This document shows, piece by piece, positions 16,468 through 25,529 of a stretch of 64,000 nucleotides of DNA (the stretch's first letter is position 1; each line of letters opens with the position of its first letter). This DNA is from Paraclostridium tenue (GTDB lineage: Bacteria > Bacillota > Clostridia > Peptostreptococcales > Peptostreptococcaceae). The translations under genes and the position numbers were made by a program. The notes under the pieces were generated by a model that ran no database searches, was not told the DNA's origin, and saw only the letters and a list, made by a program, of their open reading frames with translations. Location: positions 62,001-126,000 of the forward strand of contig NZ_BAAACP010000001.1 in assembly GCF_039521565.1 (NCBI RefSeq), read 5' to 3'.

Positions 16468-19400
16468 ATGGCTAAATTTAAGTCACTAGTGGATTCTTCT
16501 GTAAAAGAAGCTGAAGCTAAAGTATCAAAGTACTGGAATGACATAAATATGCTAGAGAAAACTCTAGAAAAAGGTAAAGATGATCCAAGTTTTGTATTCT
16601 ACGAAGGACCTCCTACAGCAAATGGAAATCCTGGAATACATCACGTTATAGCTAGAACACTTAAAGACTCTGTTTGTAGATATAAAACTATGAATGGATA
16701 TCAAGTAAAAAGAAAAGCTGGATGGGATACACACGGATTACCAGTTGAAATACAAGTTGAAAAAGAATTAGGTTTATCAGATAAGCAACAAATAGAAGCT
16801 TATGGAATAGATAAATTTAATAAAAAATGTAGAGAGTCAGTTTTCACATTTGAAAAGCAATGGAGAGAAATGACTGAAAGAATGGCTTATGAAATAGACT
16901 TAGATAATCCATATATAACTCTAGATAACAATTATATAGAGTCTGTATGGTGGATATTAAATAAGTTTAATAAAGAAGGATTTGTATATGAAGGTCATAA
17001 GATACTTCCATATTGCCCAAGGTGTGGAACAGGTCTTGCATCTCATGAGGTTGCACAAGGATATAAGGAAATAAAAAATAATACAGTAATAGCTAAGTTC
17101 AAGAGAAAAGATGCTGATGAGTATTTCTTAGCATGGACAACAACACCTTGGACATTACCATCAAACGTAGCATTAACTGTAGGTCCTGAAATAGACTATA
17201 TAAAAGTTAAACAAAATGATGAAGTTTACTATGTAGCTAAAGCTTTAGCTAATAAGGTTTTAGGAGAAGACTACGAAGTTATAGAAGAATTAAAAGGTAA
17301 AGATTTAGAGTACGTTGAGTACGAACAATTAATGCCATTTGTTGAAGCTGATAAAAAAGCATTCTTCGTAACATGTGGTGATTATGTAACAACTGAAGAT
17401 GGTACAGGAATAGTTCACACAGCACCTGCATTTGGTGAAGATGACTACAACTTAGGTAGAAAGTATGATTTACCAGTATTACAACCAGTTTCAGAAGCAG
17501 GTAAATTTACAACTACTCCATGGGAAGGTAAATTCGTAATGGAAGATGGAGTAGACGTTGAGATAATAAAATGGTTACACGGAGAAAATAAATTATTCGG
17601 TAAAGAGAAGGTAGCTCATAACTATCCACACTGCTGGAGATGTCAAACTCCACTTTTATACTATGCTAAGCCAAGCTGGTATATAGAAATGACAAAGCTA
17701 AAAGATCAATTAATAGCTAATAACAAAACTGTTGAGTGGTATCCAAACTTTGTTGGAGAAGGAAGATTTGGTAACTGGTTAGAAAACTTAAATGACTGGG
17801 CGATATCTAGAAGTAGATATTGGGGAACTCCACTTAATATATGGAAGTGTGAATGTGGACATAAAGAATCTGTTGGATCAAGAAAAGAATTAGCAGAAAA
17901 AGCTATAGAAAATATAGATCCAGAAACTATAGAATTACACAGACCATACGTTGATGATATACACTTTAAGTGTGAAAAGTGTGGTGGTACTATGACGAGA
18001 GTAACAGACGTTATAGACTGTTGGTTCGATAGTGGATCAATGCCATTTGCACAACATCATTATCCATTTGAAAATAAGGAAAACTTTGATGAGTTATTCC
18101 CAGCAGATTTTATTTGTGAAGGAATAGACCAAACTAGAGGATGGTTCTACTCATTACTTGCTATATCTACTTTCGTTACAGGCAAGGCTCCATATAAGAG
18201 AGTTTTAGTTAACGATCTAGTATTAGATAAAGAAGGTAAAAAGATGAGTAAATCAAGAGGAAACACTGTAAATCCTTTTGAATTATTTGATAAATATGGA
18301 GCAGATGCATTAAGATGGTACTTATTATACGTATCTCCACCATGGACTCCAACAAGATTTGATGAAGATGGATTAAAAGAAGTTCAAAGTAAGTTCTTAG
18401 GAACTATGAAAAACGTATATAACTTCTTTACATTATATGCAAATACTGATGAAATCAATCCTTCTGAATTCTTTGTTGAATATAAAGATAGACCAGAACT
18501 TGACAGATGGATATTATCTAAGTTTAACAACTTAAAGAAAGAAGTTGAAGAAAACTTAGCAATATTTGAATTAAATAAAACTGTAAGAATGATACAAGAG
18601 TTTATAAATGAAGATTTATCTAACTGGTATATAAGACGTTCAAGAAGAAGATTCTGGGCTACAGAATTAACTGAGGATAAAAAATCAGTTTATAATACAA
18701 CTTATGAAATATTAACAGAACTTTGCAAGTTAATAGCTCCATTTACACCATTTATAGCGGAAGAAATATATAGAAACTTAACTAATGAAGAATCAGTTCA
18801 TTTATCTACTTATCCAAAAGCTAATATGGATTTAATAGATAATAGCTTAGAAGAAAAAATGGACTTAGTTAAAAACTTAGTTACATTAGGAAGAGCTTCA
18901 AGAGAAGCTACAAGAATAAAAGTTCGTCAACCAATACAAAAAGTATTAGTAGATGGAAAATATGAAGATACTATAAATGATGTTGTAGATTTAATAAAAG
19001 AAGAATTAAATGTTAAAGAAGTTGTATTTGCTAAAGATTTAGGAGAATACATGAACTTTACATTAAAGCCAAACTTTAAAGTATTAGGACCTGTACTTGG
19101 TGCTAAAATGAAATTCTTTGCAGGTGCATTAAATAAACTTGATGCAAGTGAAGTTGTAGCTAAATTAGAAGCTGGAGAATCTATAACTGTAGATATAGAT
19201 GGTGAAGAATTTAACTTCAACAAAGAGCATGTTTTAATAAACATATCAGCAAAAGAAGGATTTAATGTTACTATGGAGAATAATTTATTCGTAATATTAG
19301 ATACAACTTTAAATGAAGCTTTAATAAATGAAGGGTATGCAAGAGAATTCATATCTAAAGTACAACAATTAAGAAAATCTAATGATTTTGATGTTTTAGA

Positions 19401-19575
19401 TAATATAGAAATAGATTATTGCTCAGATGATGAAATAGCTAATGCTATAAATGAATATTCTGAGTATATAAAATCAGAAACTTTAGCTATAGATATAAAT
19501 AGAGTTGAAGATGAATCTATAGAAAAACATAACTTAAATGACCATATGACTGGTATAAAGGTTATAAAAAAATAA
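16468..19575 (+). CDS. ileS: Isoleucyl-tRNA synthetase, eukaryote-like type 2, with GIHH signature
   Basis: A 1035-residue class I synthetase. The N-terminal active-site region reads FYEGPPTANGNPGIHHV: the HIGH signature is replaced by G56-I57-H58-H59. The KMSKS loop is intact (GKKMSKSRGN), the editing domain has LAWTTTPWTLPSN and GTGIVHTAPAFGEDDY, and a zinc-ribbon-like CPRCGTG and CEKCGG are present. Overall sequence is that of type 2 (eukaryote-like) IleRS, which is naturally less sensitive to mupirocin. GGAAGGTGG precedes the ATG. Expression is governed by the upstream Ile T-box; a terminator follows, so the gene is monocistronic. Confidence 0.97.
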   Translation: MAKFKSLVDSSVKEAEAKVSKYWNDINMLEKTLEKGKDDPSFVFYEGPPTANGNPGIHHVIARTLKDSVCRYKTMNGYQVKRKAGWDTHGLPVEIQVEKELGLSDKQQIEAYGIDKFNKKCRESVFTFEKQWREMTERMAYEIDLDNPYITLDNNYIESVWWILNKFNKEGFVYEGHKILPYCPRCGTGLASHEVAQGYKEIKNNTVIAKFKRKDADEYFLAWTTTPWTLPSNVALTVGPEIDYIKVKQNDEVYYVAKALANKVLGEDYEVIEELKGKDLEYVEYEQLMPFVEADKKAFFVTCGDYVTTEDGTGIVHTAPAFGEDDYNLGRKYDLPVLQPVSEAGKFTTTPWEGKFVMEDGVDVEIIKWLHGENKLFGKEKVAHNYPHCWRCQTPLLYYAKPSWYIEMTKLKDQLIANNKTVEWYPNFVGEGRFGNWLENLNDWAISRSRYWGTPLNIWKCECGHKESVGSRKELAEKAIENIDPETIELHRPYVDDIHFKCEKCGGTMTRVTDVIDCWFDSGSMPFAQHHYPFENKENFDELFPADFICEGIDQTRGWFYSLLAISTFVTGKAPYKRVLVNDLVLDKEGKKMSKSRGNTVNPFELFDKYGADALRWYLLYVSPPWTPTRFDEDGLKEVQSKFLGTMKNVYNFFTLYANTDEINPSEFFVEYKDRPELDRWILSKFNNLKKEVEENLAIFELNKTVRMIQEFINEDLSNWYIRRSRRRFWATELTEDKKSVYNTTYEILTELCKLIAPFTPFIAEEIYRNLTNEESVHLSTYPKANMDLIDNSLEEKMDLVKNLVTLGRASREATRIKVRQPIQKVLVDGKYEDTINDVVDLIKEELNVKEVVFAKDLGEYMNFTLKPNFKVLGPVLGAKMKFFAGALNKLDASEVVAKLEAGESITVDIDGEEFNFNKEHVLINISAKEGFNVTMENNLFVILDTTLNEALINEGYAREFISKVQQLRKSNDFDVLDNIEIDYCSDDEIANAINEYSEYIKSETLAIDINRVEDESIEKHNLNDHMTGIKVIKK

Positions 19576-19585
19576 TTTAAAATTC

Positions 19586-19621
19586 AAAAAGTCCCTAGAG
19601 AATTTATCTAGGGACTTTTTT
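19586..19621 (+). terminator. Intrinsic terminator after ileS
   Basis: Stem AAAAAGTCCCTAGA / TCTAGGGACTTTTT with loop GAATTTA and a T run. Confidence 0.92.
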
Positions 19622-19855
19622 ATTTGCAAGAATCACAAAAAAATATGCAGGAAATGTAAAAAATATTGTATACAATTTAAAAATAATAAGTAATATTAAA
19701 ACAAATCTAAATAAATTAATGCAAAAAATGACGAAAAATATAGAAAAAAATAAAAAATAAGAAATTTTCTAAAATTTATGAAAATGCTTGCCTGATATGA
19801 TAAAATATAACAGTATTAAAAATTATATTTTAAAAGACAACAGGGAGGAAGTTTA

Positions 19856-21544
19856 ATGAGTACAGCAAGTAAGAAAAAAACTAAAGTACAAGCTTTTATG
19901 GACTCTATAGAAAAGCTTGGTAACAAATTACCTCATCCAGTACTTATGTTTATGTACATAGCTGCATTTGTATTGGTATTATCGGCAGTGCTGGGATCGT
20001 TTGGGGTAGTGGCTCATACACCACTTGGAGATTTTCCAATAAATAACTTATTAGGGCAAGATCCAATTGAAGTATTAAAAGTAGGTGCAAATGGTACTAC
20101 AGTAGCAGAAAGATATTCAAATGGATTATCTTATGTAATAGGTACTGCTATAGCCAACTTTATGAATATGTATGCAATAGGGACTATACTTATAATAATG
20201 TTAGCAATAGGACTTATGGACCAAAGTGGATATTTATCAATTGCAATGAAGAGTATAGTTGCAGCAACACCTTCTAAATTAGTAACACCAGTTGTTATAT
20301 TCTTAGGGGTTATGTCTAATATGGCATCTGATGCAGGATATGTTGTATTAATACCTCTTGCAGCACTGATGTATTATACTTTAGGAAGACATCCATTAGT
20401 TGGACTTGCAGCAGGTTTTGCTGGGGTTTCAGGTGGATTTAGTGCAAACCTTTTTGTAAGTTCTACTGATGCATTATTATTACCATTTACTCAAGCGGCA
20501 GCAGAAACTGGAGATGCTATGGTAGGAACGAGTTTAGCAGGTGGACTTTCAGTAACAAGTAACTGGTTTTTCATGATGGGATCAACTCTTGTAATTATAA
20601 TATTAGGAACATTAGTAATTGATAAATTCGTAGAACCAAGATTAGGGACTTATAACAAAAAAGAAGCTGATGTTGAAGAAGATCATGAAATAACTCAAAA
20701 AGAAAGAGAAGCTTATAAATTTACAAATAAAATATTATTATTAGTTATAGGACTTATAGTTTTAGCTGCATTACCAATAGATACAGGTAATAAAATACCA
20801 TTAGTTGGAGACTTATCAACTAATGTTAAATTATGGGTAGTTAATTCAGATGGAACAGCAACTCTTAATACTGTAGATAGTTTCTTAGATTCTATATTCT
20901 TCAAAGGCGATATGGTAATCATGTTAATGTTTGTTATATTTGCTATAAGTGGACTAGTATATGGATTTAAATCTGGTAAATTTAAAAAGAGTTCAGATAT
21001 AGTTCCAGCTATGTGTAAAGCAATGGCTGATATGGCTCCAATAATAGTTATATTATTCTTTGTTGCACAATTTATAAACTATTTTAATGATTCTCACCTA
21101 GGAGTATTAGTTGCGTCATTAGGGGCTAAGTTAGTTTCACTTATACCAGAAGGTAATATGTTTATGTCTATTGTATTAATGGTGGCATTTATATTCTTAA
21201 CTGCATTTGTAAACTTATTTATGGGTGGAGCATCGTCAAAATGGGGGCTTTTAGCACCAATATTTGTTCCAATGTTAATGGTTGCAGGGTTTTCTCCAGC
21301 AGGTGTACAATTAATGTATCGTATAGGAGATTCATCTACTAACATAATATCACCATTAATGAACTATCTTGGGGTTATAGTAGTGTTTGGACAAAAGTAT
21401 AAAAAAGATTTTGGGGTTGGAAACCTAATGAGTATGATGATGCCAATATCAATGGCATTTTTAATAGGATGGACTTTGTTTGCTATAATTTGGGCATTAA
21501 CAGGAATACCAATAGGACCAGGAACTCAATTCTTTATAAATTAA
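19856..21544 (+). CDS. AbgT-family transporter
   Basis: A 562-residue polytopic membrane protein of the AbgT family, named for E. coli p-aminobenzoyl-glutamate uptake; some members export sulfonamides, so substrate and direction are open. Family features include MDSIEKLGNKLPHPVLMF at the N terminus, SNMASDAGYVVLIPLAA, and NLFMGGASSKWGLLAPIFVPM near residues 455-480. No aminobenzoyl-glutamate hydrolase (abgA/B) is adjacent. GGGAGGAAG precedes ATG 19856. The 234 bases upstream hold no recognisable riboswitch; TGATAAAAT at 19798-19806 could be an extended -10 element. A terminator follows at 21551. Confidence 0.9.
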   Translation: MSTASKKKTKVQAFMDSIEKLGNKLPHPVLMFMYIAAFVLVLSAVLGSFGVVAHTPLGDFPINNLLGQDPIEVLKVGANGTTVAERYSNGLSYVIGTAIANFMNMYAIGTILIIMLAIGLMDQSGYLSIAMKSIVAATPSKLVTPVVIFLGVMSNMASDAGYVVLIPLAALMYYTLGRHPLVGLAAGFAGVSGGFSANLFVSSTDALLLPFTQAAAETGDAMVGTSLAGGLSVTSNWFFMMGSTLVIIILGTLVIDKFVEPRLGTYNKKEADVEEDHEITQKEREAYKFTNKILLLVIGLIVLAALPIDTGNKIPLVGDLSTNVKLWVVNSDGTATLNTVDSFLDSIFFKGDMVIMLMFVIFAISGLVYGFKSGKFKKSSDIVPAMCKAMADMAPIIVILFFVAQFINYFNDSHLGVLVASLGAKLVSLIPEGNMFMSIVLMVAFIFLTAFVNLFMGGASSKWGLLAPIFVPMLMVAGFSPAGVQLMYRIGDSSTNIISPLMNYLGVIVVFGQKYKKDFGVGNLMSMMMPISMAFLIGWTLFAIIWALTGIPIGPGTQFFIN

Positions 21545-21550
21545 TTATAT

Positions 21551-21583
21551 AAGAGCAAAGAATATATTCTTTGCTCTTTTTTT
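21551..21583 (+). terminator. Intrinsic terminator after the AbgT gene
   Basis: Stem AAGAGCAAAGAAT / ATTCTTTGCTCTT with a very short loop and a T run. Confidence 0.92.
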
Positions 21584-21601
21584 ATTTTAAAAATTAAACA
21601 G

Positions 21602-21630
21602 TTGACTTTTTAACCATTAAAACATATTAT
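21602..21630 (+). promoter_or_regulatory. Sigma-A promoter of the mtnN-trpS leader
   Basis: TTGACT (21602-21607), 17-base spacer, TATTAT (21625-21630), about 70 bases before the T-box RNA. Confidence 0.6.
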
Positions 21631-21699
21631 ATAAAATAAACAATAAAACTAAAATAAAATATATATATCCTATGAAAAGGATTAGTAATTAGGTAAATA

Positions 21700-21923
21700 T
21701 TTAATACAGAGAGTTGAGGATGCTGAGAGCTCAATATAAATAAATCTAGTGAATGGACCTTGGAGGAATTAAGTGAAATTTAAAAATATTAAAGAGTAGC
21801 TGATATCGTGACTGCACGTTATAGCAGAGTATATAAAGAGATATACATATTATAATTATGTATATAATTTAGGTGGTACCGCGGAAACTATATCCGTCCT
21901 ATTAATTTAGGACGGATTTTTTT
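21700..21923 (+). ncRNA. T-box riboswitch, tRNA-Trp, upstream of mtnN-trpS
   Basis: The T-box sequence AGGTGGTACCGCGG lies at 21871-21884. The specifier region AGTGAATGGACC contains TGG (Trp) at 21754-21756 followed by A. The terminator is ATCCGTCCT / AGGACGGAT (21892-21917) plus T run. Uncharged tRNA-Trp should switch on both downstream genes. The Trp specifier agrees with trpS as second gene. The 5' boundary is approximate. Confidence 0.92.
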
Positions 21924-21952
21924 ATTTAAAAATACATAGGAGGAAAATAAAA

Positions 21953-22651
21953 ATGAACAAAATAGGAATAATAGGTGCAATGGATGAAGAAGTAGATATA
22001 TTAAAAGATATAATGGATATCCAAGAAACTGTGGAAAAAGCAAGTTTAAAATTTTTTGTAGGAAAATTAGAAGGAAAAGATGTTGTTTTAGTTAGATGTG
22101 GTATAGGAAAAGTTAATGCAGCATTATGTGCTCAAATATTAATAAGTGAATTTAAAGTTGATGCAGTAGTTAATACAGGAGTTGCAGGAGCATTAAATGA
22201 AGAATTAGATGTATATGATATAGTTATTTCAACAGATGCTATTCAACATGACTTTGACACAACAGTATTTGGAGATAAAAAAGGTATGATTCCTAGAATG
22301 GAAAATTCTATATTTGTGGCTGATGAAAAGTTAATAAATGCTGCATATGAATCATCAAAAGAAGAAGTAAAAACTCACAAGGTTTTAAAAGGAAGAGTTT
22401 TAAGTGGAGATATATTTATAAGCAGCAAAGAATTAAAAGATGAGTTAGTAAGAGAATTTAATGGATACTGTGGAGAAATGGAAGGAGCAGCTATAGCACA
22501 TGTATGTCATGTAAACAATACTCCATTTGTAGTAATAAGAGCTATGTCTGATAAAGCAGATGGAAGTGCTGATGTAACTTATGAAGAATTTGTAAAACAA
22601 GCTGCTTATAATTCTAAGGATATAGTACTTAGAATGTTAAAAAATATATAG
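21953..22651 (+). CDS. mtnN: 5'-methylthioadenosine/S-adenosylhomocysteine nucleosidase
   Basis: A 232-residue nucleosidase (Pfs family). It cleaves MTA and SAH to adenine plus the thioribose/ribosyl-homocysteine, recycling SAM by-products and, where LuxS exists, leading to AI-2. Visible motifs: KIGIIGAMDEEVDIL at the N terminus, NTGVAGALN, VISTDAIQHDFD, and the catalytic/substrate region CGEMEGAAIAHVC plus VIRAMSDKADGSA. AGGAGG precedes the ATG. It lies directly behind a Trp T-box and 12 bases before trpS, an unusual regulatory partner for a SAM-recycling enzyme. Confidence 0.95.
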   Translation: MNKIGIIGAMDEEVDILKDIMDIQETVEKASLKFFVGKLEGKDVVLVRCGIGKVNAALCAQILISEFKVDAVVNTGVAGALNEELDVYDIVISTDAIQHDFDTTVFGDKKGMIPRMENSIFVADEKLINAAYESSKEEVKTHKVLKGRVLSGDIFISSKELKDELVREFNGYCGEMEGAAIAHVCHVNNTPFVVIRAMSDKADGSADVTYEEFVKQAAYNSKDIVLRMLKNI

Positions 22652-22663
22652 GAGGAGTTAAAT

Positions 22664-23668
22664 ATGAGTGAAAAGAAAATAATATTTAGTGGAGCTCAGC
22701 CATCAGGAAAATTAACATTAGGTAATTATTTAGGCGCTATAAAAAACTGGACTGAATTACAAGAAGAATATAACTGTTATTATAGTGTTGTTGATTTACA
22801 TGCAATAACAGTACCTCAAGAAGCTAAAAACTTAAGAGCAAACACTATGCAATTATTAGCTCAATATTTAGCTAGTGGATTAGATCCAGAAAAAAATACT
22901 ATATTTATTCAATCACATGTTAGTGCACATACAGAACTTATGTGGATATTAAATACAATGACTTACATGGGTGAATTAAGTAGAATGACACAATTTAAAG
23001 ATAAATCTCAAAAAAATGAGGCAAATTTAAATGCAGGTTTATTTACTTATCCAGTATTAATGGCAGCTGATATATTATTATATCAAACTGATTTAGTTCC
23101 AGTTGGAGAAGATCAAAAACAACATTTAGAATTAGCAAGAGATTTAGCTAATAGATTTAATAATAGATATAGCCCTACATTTAAAGTACCAGAACCATAT
23201 ATACCAAAAGCTGGAGCTAGAGTAATGAGCTTACAAGAGCCTACTAAAAAGATGAGTAAATCAGATGAAAATGAAAATGGATATATATTATTAGTTGATG
23301 AACCAGATTCAATAAGAAGAAAAATAAAAAGAAGTGTTACAGATTCAATAGGTATAGTTCAATATAATGATGAACAACCAGGTATAAAAAATCTCTTAGA
23401 TATATATTCAAAACTTAGTAATAAATCTATAGAAGAACTAGTAACTATGTATGAAGGTAAAGGATATGGAGATTTTAAAAATGATGTTTCTGAGGTTATT
23501 GTAGAAACTTTAAGACCTTTAAGAGAACAATATGAGTATTTATTATCTAATAAAGATTATTTAGAAGATGTATATGCTAAAGGAGCTCAAAAAGCAGAAT
23601 ATCAAGCAAGAAAAACACTTAGAAAAGTTTATAAGAAAGTTGGATTAATAGAAAAGAAGTTTCTATAA
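22664..23668 (+). CDS. trpS: Tryptophanyl-tRNA synthetase
   Basis: A 334-residue class I synthetase of normal bacterial length. The HIGH-equivalent is PSGKLTLGNYLGAI (residues about 13-26), the KMSKS loop is KKMSKSDEN (about 198), and the GEDQKQH motif is present. AGGAGG precedes the ATG. It is the second gene of the T-box(Trp)-mtnN-trpS operon and ends at an intrinsic terminator. Confidence 0.97.
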   Translation: MSEKKIIFSGAQPSGKLTLGNYLGAIKNWTELQEEYNCYYSVVDLHAITVPQEAKNLRANTMQLLAQYLASGLDPEKNTIFIQSHVSAHTELMWILNTMTYMGELSRMTQFKDKSQKNEANLNAGLFTYPVLMAADILLYQTDLVPVGEDQKQHLELARDLANRFNNRYSPTFKVPEPYIPKAGARVMSLQEPTKKMSKSDENENGYILLVDEPDSIRRKIKRSVTDSIGIVQYNDEQPGIKNLLDIYSKLSNKSIEELVTMYEGKGYGDFKNDVSEVIVETLRPLREQYEYLLSNKDYLEDVYAKGAQKAEYQARKTLRKVYKKVGLIEKKFL

Positions 23669-23679
23669 TCTAAAAATTT

Positions 23680-23706
23680 AAAGTCCTATTTATTAGGACT
23701 TTTTTT
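23680..23706 (+). terminator. Intrinsic terminator after trpS
   Basis: Stem AAAGTCCTA / TAGGACTTT with loop TTTAT and seven T. Confidence 0.92.
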
Positions 23707-23777
23707 GCATTTTAAACATAAAAATTGACATAATAAAAGTGTAGACAGTTTTTTATATAAAGAGGGCGTGTTAAAAT

Positions 23778-24155
23778 TTGAAAAAGTATAGAACTGGTAA
23801 TAAATTTTATAGTGATATAAGAAATATGAAAGAAATAGATATAAGAATTAATGGAAATGAAGATGATGGATACTATTTTAAGATGCTTCAAGTTGTTAAT
23901 AACAAACTAGATAATCTAATGCATATAATTGAAAGAAGTAGAATAAGGGAGTTTATGATTTTAACAGATAGCAAAAGAAGATTATTTACAATTAATTTTA
24001 TATCTGGAGTAGGAAAAGGATTTGGTCAAGCTATAGGATTTAGTGTACTAACAGCTATAGTTTTATACTTAATTTCTAAGTGGGTAAACCTACCTATAGT
24101 AGGAGCATATATAGCCAAGTTTTTAGATATTATAGACCAATTTAGGAAAAATTAG
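23778..24155 (+). CDS. DUF5665 family membrane protein
   Basis: A 125-residue protein from a TTG start. The C-terminal half carries the DUF5665 pattern FISGVGKGFGQAIGFSVLTA and one or two membrane helices (about 72-105); the N-terminal half is polar. Function unknown. It starts about 110 bases after trpS; TTGACA at 23725-23730 could be a -35 element but no well-spaced -10 is evident. The next gene begins 11 bases after its stop. Confidence 0.7.
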   Translation: MKKYRTGNKFYSDIRNMKEIDIRINGNEDDGYYFKMLQVVNNKLDNLMHIIERSRIREFMILTDSKRRLFTINFISGVGKGFGQAIGFSVLTAIVLYLISKWVNLPIVGAYIAKFLDIIDQFRKN

Positions 24156-24166
24156 AGGAGGACATT

Positions 24167-24658
24167 ATGGATAATAAAAAATATCAAAAAGCTTTATTAA
24201 AAGAAAAAAATAATTTAACTAAATTAGTTTCTCAAATGAAAGATAATACAGTTTTTGGAGATACAACAAATCATACTAGTGAAAAATATACATCAGGCGA
24301 ATTGTCAAGCTATGATAATCATTTAGGAGATATAGGAACTGAAGTATATATGCAAGAAATGCAAGATAGTTTAACTAGACATGAAAAACTTAAATTAAAT
24401 GAAATAAATGATGCTTTATATAAAATAGAAAATGGAATTTATGGTATATGTGAAAAGTGTAATAAGAGTATAGAAGAAGATAGATTAGAATTTATTCCTG
24501 AGGCAAGATTGTGTGCAAACTGTGCTAAAAAAGAAGATAGTCATCTTAACAATGTAGAAAGTGTAAGCATAAAAGATAATTTTAGTGGACCAAACTTATA
24601 TAGAAGCCCTGTTGAAGACTTAGTAAATATGAATAGAGATATGAGAGGTAGACGTTAG
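24167..24658 (+). CDS. TraR/DksA-type zinc-finger protein (YteA/YocK-like)
   Basis: A 163-residue protein. The N-terminal half is helical with HTSEKYTSGELSSYDNHLGD, typical of the YteA/YocK subgroup of Firmicutes; the zinc finger is CEKCNKSIEEDRLEFIPEARLCANC (quoted by its ends: CEKC and CANC). DksA-family members act on RNA polymerase, and some Firmicute members are linked to sporulation or general stress; function here is not established. AGAGGAGG precedes the ATG. Confidence 0.85.
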   Translation: MDNKKYQKALLKEKNNLTKLVSQMKDNTVFGDTTNHTSEKYTSGELSSYDNHLGDIGTEVYMQEMQDSLTRHEKLKLNEINDALYKIENGIYGICEKCNKSIEEDRLEFIPEARLCANCAKKEDSHLNNVESVSIKDNFSGPNLYRSPVEDLVNMNRDMRGRR

Positions 24659-24673
24659 AAAAGAGGGTAAAAC

Positions 24674-25408
24674 ATGAAAAGGTTAATAATATCAATTGGA
24701 TTTGTATTTTTATTAGGTATTGCAATTTATAAAATTAATATTTTAGAAAATCAATCAGCAATGATTAATAATAAAAATATATTTAATCAGTACCAAGATA
24801 TAGTAATAAAAAAAGGAAGTGAATCTAAAAAAACAATTGCATTAACTTTTGATGATGGTCCAGATGAGGATTTTTCACCTCAGATATTAGATATACTAAA
24901 AAAATATAATGTAAAAGCAACATTTTTTATGGTGGGTCAAAAGGTTTGTGGGAATCCTGAAATAGCTAAAAGAGCATTTGATGAAGGACATGATATAGGG
25001 AATCATACTTATTCACATATAAATATATGTAAAAGTACAGATGAACAAATAAACAATGAAATAAATAAAACACAAAAAATAATAAAAGAAGTAACAGGTA
25101 AGGAACCAATTTTATTTAGACCTCCATACAGAGCTATAAATGAGAATTTGTTTAATATAATAAAATCAAAAGATATGAAAGTTGTTTTATGGTCTGATTT
25201 AGATACAAAAGATTGGAGCAATCCAGGAGTTTATAATATTATAAAAACAATAGAAGACAATACAAAAAATGGAACTATAATTTTGCTTCATGATTATAAT
25301 AAAGTTAGAAATAATAAATCTCAAACTATACAAGCATTAGAAAAGGTAATACCTAAGATGCAAAGTTTAGGATATGAATTTGTGACAATTTCTGATATGA
25401 TAAAGTAA
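24674..25408 (+). CDS. Polysaccharide deacetylase (NodB domain), membrane-anchored
   Basis: A 244-residue protein with one N-terminal hydrophobic helix (about 4-22) that anchors or exports it, then a NodB homology domain. Metal and catalytic motifs are present: TFDDGPD (motif 1), HTYSH (motif 2), FRPPYR (motif 3), a DTKDWSNPG segment and ILLHD (motif 5). Such enzymes remove acetyl groups from peptidoglycan or other amino sugars; PdaA/PdaB-type sporulation roles are possible but not shown. It ends at a 23-bp inverted repeat and is followed by lspA. Confidence 0.87.
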   Translation: MKRLIISIGFVFLLGIAIYKINILENQSAMINNKNIFNQYQDIVIKKGSESKKTIALTFDDGPDEDFSPQILDILKKYNVKATFFMVGQKVCGNPEIAKRAFDEGHDIGNHTYSHINICKSTDEQINNEINKTQKIIKEVTGKEPILFRPPYRAINENLFNIIKSKDMKVVLWSDLDTKDWSNPGVYNIIKTIEDNTKNGTIILLHDYNKVRNNKSQTIQALEKVIPKMQSLGYEFVTISDMIK

Positions 25409-25460
25409 ATTATAAATCAAAAGGAAGGTACTAATGTGTACTTTCCTTTTGATTTATAAT
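25409..25460. terminator. 23-bp inverted repeat, probable bidirectional terminator
   Basis: Arms 25409-25431 and 25438-25460 pair over 23 bases with one G-T wobble and a six-base loop TAATGT; core GGAAGGTAC / GTACTTTCC is followed by TTTTGATTT. It separates the deacetylase from the lspA promoter. Confidence 0.75.
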
Positions 25461-25465
25461 CCATA

Positions 25466-25494
25466 TTGCTCCTTGTAATATTAATATATATAAT
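25466..25494 (+). promoter_or_regulatory. Sigma-A promoter of lspA
   Basis: TTGCTC (25466-25471), 17-base spacer, TATAAT (25489-25494). The predicted start near 25501 lies inside the loop of the hairpin described next. Confidence 0.6.
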
Positions 25495-25520
25495 AATATG
25501 TATATCAATATTGCAAGGAG
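25469..25520 (+). promoter_or_regulatory. Inverted repeat that would mask the lspA ribosome-binding site on read-through RNA
   Basis: CTCCTTGTAATATT (25469-25482) pairs with AATATTGCAAGGAG (25507-25520) over 14 positions with one G-T wobble. The 3' arm contains the lspA Shine-Dalgarno AAGGAGG (25515-25521). RNA from the local promoter would lack the 5' arm and leave the site free; RNA from further upstream would fold it shut. Confidence 0.5.
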
Positions 25521-25529
25521 GAAAATTTA

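Noticed and set aside
18927..19352. Open frame of 141 codons antisense to ileS
   Set aside because: No ribosome site and no recognisable protein; long antisense frames are expected opposite AT-rich genes with this codon use.
19622..19855. Riboswitch upstream of the AbgT transporter
   Set aside because: The region is nearly pure A/T with no conserved GC-containing helices or known aptamer motif.
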